5,144 bases of DNA, from assembly GCA_902783515.1 (NCBI GenBank), contig CACZRK010000157.1, positions 1 to 5,144 of the forward strand, written 5' to 3'. This document shows positions 1 through 3,346 of this stretch, piece after piece. The DNA comes from an uncultured Coriobacteriaceae bacterium. GTDB lineage: Bacteria > Actinomycetota > Coriobacteriia > Coriobacteriales > UMGS124. The number at the start of each line of letters is the position of its first letter. The stretch's first letter is position 1. A model generated the notes under the pieces. It was not told the origin of the DNA and searched no databases. It saw only the letters and a list, made by a program, of their open reading frames with translations. Both the position numbers and the translations under genes were made by a program.

Positions 1-45
1 CCCCCGGCCGGCACGACCGCCGCACCTCCCATCGCTCCCTCACCG

Positions 46-84
46 CGCCCGCCGCATGACGTCACGCACGACATGCGGCGGGCG
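46..84 (-). terminator. GC-rich hairpin just after the hydrolase gene, probable terminator
   Basis: Two perfectly complementary 13-base arms, CGCCCGCCGCATG (46-58) and CATGCGGCGGGCG (72-84), enclose a 13-base loop. The hairpin begins six bases past the hydrolase stop codon, which is where a terminator of that gene would sit. On the minus strand no run of T follows the stem, so it would be a tail-less stem of the kind proposed in some high-GC actinobacteria. On the plus strand it is followed by a weakly T-containing stretch and could instead stop transcription arriving from the left. I see no gene in bases 1-45. Confidence 0.55.
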
Positions 85-89
85 TCTCG

Positions 90-1043
90 TCACTCACGTC
101 CCGCGACCTTCTCGACGGACGTGCCGTCACGCGCGGCGACGTCCTGGACGAACCGCTCGATCGTCTCGCTCACGAATGCCGGCGCGTCGGCGCACGAGTT
201 GTGGCCGGCCGCGGGGACCCAGACGAGCGGTATGCCGGTCGCCGTGTGCCACGCGCTGTTGAGGCGCCGGGTGGACCCCGCCTCGTCGCGCTCGCCGCAG
301 AGAAGCAGCGCGGGGCAGTCGATCGCGTACGGCAGGTCCCGCTCGACGGCGTCCGCGAGCATGCGATACCCGTGCGCCGCCAGCTCGCAGTACTCGCGCC
401 GGTCGTAGCGCGCCATCATCGCCCGCATGTTCGCGCGACCGGCCTCGGTGCGCGCCGTGCCGCGCGCACCCCATCGACGCAGCAGCCGCCACGGGATGCC
501 AAGATAAACCGACCGCATGTGGCGCAGCGCCCAGATCTCCCATCCCCGCAGGTAACGGCGCTGCAGCGGCGCGGAGTCGATCGAGACGAACCCAGCGGTC
601 CGGCCCGGGTAGCGCTGCATGTACGCCTGCGCAACGTACCCGCCGAGCGACTGGCCGACGATCGTCGGCCGGCCGGCGCCCTCATCGCGCAGGATCTGGT
701 GCAAGAGGCGCGCGCAGTCGTCCATCGAGAACCGCAGCTCGAACGGGCGCGACGCCCCATGCGCGGGGGCGTCCCACGCGATCACGTTCCACCGACGCGC
801 GAGGGGCTCGAGCTGGCCCGCGAACAGCGTGTGGTCCGCGGTCAGGCCAGGGAGAAGCACGACCCACGGGAGCTGCGGCGACGCCGCCCGATGCACCCAG
901 TAGCAGAGCCTGCCGCCCGCGACGTCGCACGTCACGCGCTCGTATCCCGCGACCTCGTCTACATCGTCATACGCCGGCGCCTGGCCCGCGACCGGCCGCG
1001 CCGATCCCGCCGACCTTGCCGGCCACGCTGCCCGTGACGCCAC
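90..1043 (-). CDS. alpha/beta-fold hydrolase, 317 residues, GTG start
   Basis: A serine hydrolase of the alpha/beta-fold superfamily (Abhydrolase_1/6 type); the substrate cannot be read from sequence. Residues 61-70 (VVLLPGLTAD) form the first core strand and the oxyanion turn. GQSLGG (130-135) is the nucleophile elbow with Ser132. Asp253 in CGERDE and His281 in AAGHNS complete the triad. The cap region (about 160-235) is rich in Arg and Trp. The first 30 residues are Ala/Pro-rich with no clear signal peptide or lipobox, so a cytoplasmic location is likely. I chose the GTG at 1043 because GGGAGGT (1051-1057) lies seven bases upstream. The frame stays open to a TTG at 1133, but that TTG is the first half of a TTGACA -35 box, so the longer form is unlikely. 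The gene is transcribed alone, divergently from the 74-residue gene. The fold is certain; esterase, lipase or C-C hydrolase activity is undecided. Confidence 0.9.
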   Translation of the reverse strand: MASRAAWPARSAGSARPVAGQAPAYDDVDEVAGYERVTCDVAGGRLCYWVHRAASPQLPWVVLLPGLTADHTLFAGQLEPLARRWNVIAWDAPAHGASRPFELRFSMDDCARLLHQILRDEGAGRPTIVGQSLGGYVAQAYMQRYPGRTAGFVSIDSAPLQRRYLRGWEIWALRHMRSVYLGIPWRLLRRWGARGTARTEAGRANMRAMMARYDRREYCELAAHGYRMLADAVERDLPYAIDCPALLLCGERDEAGSTRRLNSAWHTATGIPLVWVPAAGHNSCADAPAFVSETIERFVQDVAARDGTSVEKVAGRE

Positions 1044-1050
1044 AAGCGCC

Positions 1051-1057
1051 ACCTCCC
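1051..1057 (-). promoter_or_regulatory. ribosome binding site deciding the hydrolase start
   Basis: GGGAGGT on the minus strand lies seven bases before GTG at 1043-1041. It is the strongest Shine-Dalgarno match in the 5' region and lies downstream of the predicted transcription start. It therefore favours the 317-residue product over the form extended by 30 residues. Confidence 0.75.
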
Positions 1058-1073
1058 GTTCCCGTCGACGGTC

Positions 1074-1093
1074 GCGCACACGAGCGTGTGCGC
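1074..1093. promoter_or_regulatory. perfect palindrome in the hydrolase leader, operator or RNA hairpin
   Basis: GCGCACACG and CGTGTGCGC are perfectly complementary 9-base arms around a 2-base centre. The element covers about +6 to +25 of the predicted hydrolase transcript, between the -10 box and the ribosome binding site. The 2-base centre is too short for a comfortable RNA loop without opening a base pair or two, so a DNA operator for a dimeric repressor is at least as likely as a leader hairpin. The role is inferred from position only. Confidence 0.5.
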
Positions 1094-1105
1094 AACTGGA
1101 CGCCG

Positions 1106-1133
1106 CATATAGCGCCAAACTGTCCCATGTCAA
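1106..1133 (-). promoter_or_regulatory. sigma-70-type promoter for the hydrolase gene
   Basis: On the minus strand a perfect TTGACA (1133-1128) is followed after 16 bases by TATATG (1111-1106), a 4/6 match to TATAAT. The predicted transcription start is near 1099, giving a leader of about 56 bases before the GTG start. The -35 hexamer contains the upstream TTG start candidate, which argues against the long protein form. Confidence 0.7.
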
Positions 1134-1152
1134 GAACTTTACGGAGAATTTA

Positions 1153-1225
1153 CCGGTGAACGGTATATTGTGAGCCGCTAACGGTGATACTATCCGATAA
1201 ACGGTTTATCTCAACCGTGAACGGC
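1153..1225. promoter_or_regulatory. array of four CCG-N4/5-CGG elements at 20-22 bp spacing, probable regulator binding sites
   Basis: The hexamer AACGGT (last copy AACGGC) occurs at 1159, 1180, 1200 and 1220, with steps of 21, 20 and 20 bp. Each copy is preceded by CCG, making small inverted repeats: CCG-N5-CGG at 1153-1163, CCG-N4-CGG at 1175-1184, CCG-N5-CGG at 1194-1204 and CCG-N4-CGG at 1215-1224. A degenerate TACGGA at 1140 may be a fifth unit without the CCG half. The third unit is embedded in a perfect 15-bp palindrome, GATAAAC-G-GTTTATC (1196-1210). The spacing is about two helical turns, so all sites face the same side of the DNA. They lie upstream of the hydrolase -35 box and around the probable promoter of the 74-residue gene. 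The pattern is directly visible; the binding protein is unknown. Confidence 0.65.
1185..1193 (+). promoter_or_regulatory. possible extended -10 element for the 74-residue gene
   Basis: TGATACTAT reads as an extended -10 (TG, one base, then TACTAT, 4/6 to TATAAT), with no good -35 at the normal distance. A start near 1200 would give a leader of about 48 bases. An alternative -10 is TATATT at 1164-1169 (5/6), also without a proper -35. A weak -35 together with the neighbouring site array would suit an activator-dependent promoter. Which of the two is used cannot be decided from sequence. Confidence 0.35.
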
Positions 1226-1247
1226 AGTCTAGAGAAGGGAACACGAC

Positions 1248-1472
1248 ATGCTGTACTACAACCTTGGCATGGGCGCGGCTGGCACCACCTCCGACGGCGG
1301 GAGCATCGGCATCCCCGGCGGGCTCAGCCAGTCGGCGGGCAGCGCGGCAACGCGCGAGCTGCTTGAGATGGAGGCGGGCATCGAGCGCAACGACCGCCGT
1401 CCGCTCCGTGCGTCCAACCCGTTCGAGCTCGTCACGCGCCTGTGGGGCCGCGCCTCTCGAAAGGCGGCGTAG
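1248..1472 (+). CDS. 74-residue protein of unknown function
   Basis: I do not recognise a family. The ATG has a good ribosome binding site, AGAAGGGA (1233-1240), seven bases upstream. Codon third positions are almost all G or C, as in the flanking genes, and a terminator follows within 140 bases, so I consider it a real gene. The N-terminal third (1-33) is rich in Gly and Ser, with short aromatic and hydrophobic residues (MLYYNLGMG) at the very start. Residues 34-52 (about ATRELLEMEAGIERNDRR) look like a charged amphipathic helix. The tail (56-74) contains NPFELVTRLWGR and ends basic. There is no signal peptide, membrane segment, Cys pair or heme motif. It is transcribed alone, divergently from the hydrolase, behind the array of repeated sites. 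A small regulator or an accessory protein is possible but unsupported. Confidence 0.7.
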   Translation: MLYYNLGMGAAGTTSDGGSIGIPGGLSQSAGSAATRELLEMEAGIERNDRRPLRASNPFELVTRLWGRASRKAA

Positions 1473-1480
1473 CTCCGTGC

Positions 1481-1558
1481 ATGACATGGCAGGTCATCGT
1501 GAGCGCGGATCGCGCTCGACGAGCGACGCGACTTCCTCGAACGACGCGTCTTCCTCAA
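1481..1558 (+). repeat. 3' region with two small hairpins and an 18-bp tandem duplication
   Basis: Downstream of the 74-residue gene, ATGAC (1481-1485) pairs with GTCAT (1493-1497), and GAGCGCG (1501-1507) pairs perfectly with CGCGCTC (1511-1517). Then two adjacent 18-base copies, 1523-1540 and 1541-1558, differ at only three positions; the shared core is CGACGCG, one variable base, CTTCCTC. A short Ser/Thr-rich open frame (ATG 1486 to TAG 1563) spans the duplication, but it has no ribosome binding site and I do not call it a gene. The stretch is probably the 3' untranslated part of the mRNA or a small RNA trailing it. Confidence 0.55.
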
Positions 1559-1561
1559 CAT

Positions 1562-1610
1562 AGGCCCCGCCGCCAGGAATGCATCCCGACGGCGGGGCCT
1601 CTTGCGTTCT
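1562..1610 (+). terminator. Rho-independent terminator after the 74-residue gene
   Basis: AGGCCCCGCCG (1562-1572) and CGGCGGGGCCT (1590-1600) are perfect 11-base arms around a 17-base loop, followed on the plus strand by a pyrimidine tail with several T (CTTGCGTTCT). On the minus strand the sequence after the stem is not T-rich, so the terminator serves mainly the plus-strand transcript starting upstream of 1248. Bases 1611-1724 contain no gene I can support. They do hold a perfect 7-base-arm hairpin (GCCACAC 1659-1665, GTGTGGC 1676-1682) with no T tail, which could mark the 3' end of the minus-strand small membrane gene. Confidence 0.8.
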
Positions 1611-1724
1611 CTAACGCTCTCTGACGAGCCCTCCGGCATCAGGGTGACGCGACGTCGTGCCACACATCGCACGCCGTGTGGCCTTCACCCTTCTCGCCGT
1701 GTTCTTCCTGCCCATCCGCGCTGC

Positions 1725-1862
1725 CTAGTCGAAACCATCCCGCCTGAGCGTGAGCTGCAGTGTCGAGCAGATCATGCGGACGAACCCTACGACGCCGATC
1801 ACCGCGAGCGGAACCAGCGGGAGCAGCAGGATCGCGAGCACGATCACCCATCCGATTGCCAT
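1725..1862 (-). CDS. 45-residue single-pass membrane protein
   Basis: A short gene encoding MAIGWVIVLAILLLPLVPLA followed by VIGVVGFVRM and a polar tail ending RRDGFD. Residues 4-29 form one strongly hydrophobic segment. The basic residues (Arg29, Arg40, Arg41) lie after it, which suggests a cytoplasmic C terminus. The ATG at 1862 is the only start, because an in-frame TGA lies two codons upstream. GGGGGAG (1879-1873) lies ten bases before it, a rather long but acceptable spacing. Codon third positions are mostly G or C, and the frame has its own promoter (1910-1939). I know no family for it. Short membrane proteins of this type often modulate a larger membrane complex or respond to envelope stress, but no target is visible here. 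It lies downstream of the LysR gene on the same strand, about 150 bases away, and is probably a separate transcript. Confidence 0.6.
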   Translation of the reverse strand: MAIGWVIVLAILLLPLVPLAVIGVVGFVRMICSTLQLTLRRDGFD

Positions 1863-1909
1863 CTTCGGTCATCTCCCCCAACGTCTCATGACAGAGGCAG
1901 TCGTCGCGT

Positions 1910-1939
1910 ACTATATACCGATTTTTTCTGTTTGGTAAA
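1910..1939 (-). promoter_or_regulatory. promoter for the small membrane protein gene
   Basis: On the minus strand TTTACC (1939-1934, 4/6 to TTGACA) and TATAGT (1915-1910, 5/6 to TATAAT) are separated by 18 bases that include a run of six A. The segment is markedly A/T-rich compared with its surroundings, as expected of a promoter. The predicted start near 1903 leaves a leader of about 40 bases. Confidence 0.55.
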
Positions 1940-1942
1940 CAG
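1928..1942. promoter_or_regulatory. 15-bp palindrome over the -35 element, probable operator
   Basis: CTGTTT-GGT-AAACAG is perfectly symmetrical with 6-base arms and covers the -35 hexamer of the promoter reading toward the 45-residue membrane protein. A repressor dimer bound here would block RNA polymerase. It could equally be a short 3' hairpin for a plus-strand transcript, but no plus-strand gene precedes it closely. The binding protein is unknown. Confidence 0.5.
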
Positions 1943-2010
1943 TCTGTAACACTCTACTGCTACTGATCTGTCGACCTATGACGTCGATACAGTCGGATCG
2001 GGTCGGCCTG

Positions 2011-2982
2011 TCAGCCCGCATGCTCCTCGCCGCATCGTTCGTGCCGCCGCTCGTCAATAGTGACGTCGTTTCGCGGCAGGGCGCATGAGGCTATGACGCA
2101 CCAGTCGCAGAATGCCTTCTCGACATCCGTAAGCGCGTGCGACGCAAGCCGCTCGATCGCAAAACCCCATGTAAGCCCTTCGATGGGCAGCGCCACCACG
2201 CTGTCATCCCCCGTGAAGGCGGGATGATCGACAAGCGTGCCGTTCGAGAACCCCAACCCGTCACCAGAAAGCGCGAAGCTGTATATCTGGAAGATCTCGC
2301 TCATCTCTATGATGCGGCCAATCTCAACGCCATGCTCGGCAGTGACCCGCTTCAGCTGCTCATAACACTTGAACCCGGTGCCCGGGATCGCGATGACACG
2401 GCCGGAAAGGTCATCCAGACGAAGCTTGCCGGAGCCCGCAAGCGCGCGGCGCGTCATCGGGTCGTCGCGGCGGGCCCACATGAAGAAAGGTGACCGATAG
2501 AGCACGCGACCAGTGCAGCCGGGCGTCAATGGCATGACACAGAGCGCGAGGTCAAACCGTTCCTCCTGAAGCCCCTCCTCGCACAGCGCGTCATTTGACT
2601 CCCAATAGGACACGTGCGCGTTGGGATATGCCTTGTGAAAGTCGTCGAGAAAGTGGCGCCCGAACGCCGGGATGGTGCCGAGCGACGCCCCCAGCCGTAT
2701 CTCATGACGCTCACTGCCTTGGAGTCGCTGGAACGACTGTTGTAGAAGACGAACGTTGTTGTTGTACGCCTGCACGAAGTCGTACAGCTCATGAGCATAC
2801 GCCGTCGGGATCGGTTTTCCCGTCTCCGCATCTCCGACGAACAGCGTGACGCCAAGCTCACGTTCGAGCGAGCGAATCGACTTTGTGAGACCCTGATGCG
2901 AGACCGGCACGCGTCGTGCGGCAGCTGAGTAGCTCTTCTCCAGATATGTCAGCTCAAAGTAGTACAGCTGCTCGCTGTTCAT
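2011..2982 (-). CDS. LysR-type transcriptional regulator, 323 residues
   Basis: A LysR-family DNA-binding regulator of usual length (about 300-330 residues). Residues 5-50 match the family's winged helix-turn-helix: LYYF, then YSAAARRVPVSHQGLTKSIRSLERELGVTLF, with the recognition helix around 27-37. A linker helix (about 62-90) leads to the effector-binding domain (about 93-300), which starts IRLGASLGTIPAF. The last 20 residues are charged and unusual in composition. I chose the ATG at 2982 because the conserved MNSEQLYYF start lies there, with GGGGG seven bases upstream. The frame stays open much further upstream, but only antisense to the flavoprotein. Codon use is less G/C-extreme than in the neighbouring genes. 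It is divergent from the Tat flavoprotein, so it most likely controls that gene in response to its substrate, and itself by autoregulation. The effector is unknown. Confidence 0.92.
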   Translation of the reverse strand: MNSEQLYYFELTYLEKSYSAAARRVPVSHQGLTKSIRSLERELGVTLFVGDAETGKPIPTAYAHELYDFVQAYNNNVRLLQQSFQRLQGSERHEIRLGASLGTIPAFGRHFLDDFHKAYPNAHVSYWESNDALCEEGLQEERFDLALCVMPLTPGCTGRVLYRSPFFMWARRDDPMTRRALAGSGKLRLDDLSGRVIAIPGTGFKCYEQLKRVTAEHGVEIGRIIEMSEIFQIYSFALSGDGLGFSNGTLVDHPAFTGDDSVVALPIEGLTWGFAIERLASHALTDVEKAFCDWCVIASCALPRNDVTIDERRHERCGEEHAG

Positions 2983-3003
2983 CCAGGCACCCCCATGCCC
3001 ACG

Positions 3004-3076
3004 GCCCACGCCCCCCGCCAGTCCAGTGACCGCCGGTCGAACCTCCGGGCGTCGCCCCCACCGGCATGGCGTGGGC
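3004..3076 (-). other. GC-rich, strongly self-complementary leader region upstream of the LysR gene
   Basis: The long arms GCCCACGCC (3004-3012) and GGCGTGGGC (3068-3076) are perfectly complementary. Between them sit two compact palindromes, GACCG-C-CGGTC (3028-3038) and GGGCG-T-CGCCC (3047-3057). If the LysR promoter lies above 3100, its mRNA leader could fold into a multi-branched structure ending just before the ribosome binding site. The complementarity is seen in the sequence; a regulatory role is inference, and GC richness alone makes some pairing likely. Confidence 0.35.
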
Positions 3077-3080
3077 AAGC

Positions 3081-3099
3081 CGTAATCGAACGTTACGAT
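3081..3099. promoter_or_regulatory. candidate LysR-type binding site (T-N11-A dyad)
   Basis: CGTAA (3081-3085) and TTACG (3093-3097) form a dyad with a 7-base centre that satisfies the LysR-family T-N11-A rule (T3083, A3095). An overlapping dyad, ATCG (3085-3088) and CGAT (3096-3099), also satisfies it (T3086, A3098). The site lies about 100 bp upstream of the LysR start and 250 bp upstream of the flavoprotein start, in the shared divergent region. A weak minus-strand -35 (TTGAAC, 3135-3130) lies just above it, so it would suit autoregulation. I found no convincing -10 for either gene. Confidence 0.4.
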
Positions 3100-3143
3100 G
3101 CATGAGACTCGAGAGGATGGTACCAAAAGGTTCAATGCGCTGA

Positions 3144-3156
3144 GCGAACGGTTCGC
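3144..3156. promoter_or_regulatory. 13-bp palindrome in the divergent intergenic region
   Basis: GCGAAC-G-GTTCGC is perfectly symmetrical around one base and contains AACGGT, the hexamer repeated four times at 1159-1225. It resembles the third unit there (GATAAAC-G-GTTTATC). One extra copy of a 6-mer is expected by chance in 5 kb, so a shared regulator is only a possibility. It could alternatively be a site for the LysR regulator. Confidence 0.3.
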
Positions 3157-3257
3157 CCCATGCGCCTTGTGAATCACCTCGGACGAATGCAACATATGAA
3201 GCGCGCTTGCATCCGCCTTCGGCAACGACCGCGCCACCTTTACGACAGAGTGGACGC

Positions 3258-3279
3258 GCGACCTGTGGGGATAGGTCGC
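3258..3279 (+). promoter_or_regulatory. hairpin in the flavoprotein upstream region
   Basis: GCGACCT (3258-3264) and AGGTCGC (3273-3279) are perfect 7-base arms around an 8-base loop (GTGGGGAT), about 70 bases before the flavoprotein start. It may be an mRNA leader hairpin or an operator. I see no riboswitch family in it. Further upstream, ATGCAA (3187-3192) and TTGCAT (3207-3212) form another, wider inverted repeat. Confidence 0.35.
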
Positions 3280-3310
3280 CCAGACCGACGGAGCAGGCGT
3301 GACGCAATCG

Positions 3311-3325
3311 GGTGCACAGTGCACC
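3311..3325. promoter_or_regulatory. perfect 15-bp palindrome next to the flavoprotein ribosome binding site
   Basis: GGTGCAC-A-GTGCACC has perfect 7-base arms around a single base and ends directly before the ribosome-binding region. As DNA it is a good dimeric operator; as RNA the single-base centre would force a few pairs to open. The position suggests a block on transcript elongation or on ribosome access. Confidence 0.45.
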
Positions 3326-3340
3326 ACAAGGGACAAGGGG
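3326..3340 (+). promoter_or_regulatory. tandemly duplicated ribosome binding site of the flavoprotein gene
   Basis: ACAAGGG occurs twice with no gap (3326-3332 and 3333-3339), followed by one more G. The second copy, AAGGGG (3335-3340), lies six bases before the ATG at 3347 and is the working Shine-Dalgarno site. The first copy could serve as a standby site or be a remnant of slippage. Confidence 0.6.
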
Positions 3341-3346
3341 AATCGT

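Noticed and set aside
201..1037. Plus-strand open frame of 278 codons opposite the hydrolase
   Set aside because: Arg/Pro-rich composition typical of an antisense frame; the minus strand carries an intact hydrolase triad.
1639..1881. Minus-strand open frame of 80 codons overlapping the small membrane protein gene
   Set aside because: Low-complexity Arg/Gly/Ala-rich shadow frame. The overlapping 45-residue frame has a coherent membrane segment and better codon use.
1602..1949. Plus-strand open frame of 115 codons
   Set aside because: Begins within the terminator tail, has no ribosome binding site and a composition rich in His, Arg and Asp; it is antisense to the small membrane protein gene and its promoter.
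1954..1965. CTACTG repeated twice in tandem
   Set aside because: Too short to separate from chance, with no associated structure.
2204..2228. Inverted repeat TCATCCC...GGGATGA
   Set aside because: Lies inside the LysR coding sequence, has short arms, and is accounted for by codon constraints.
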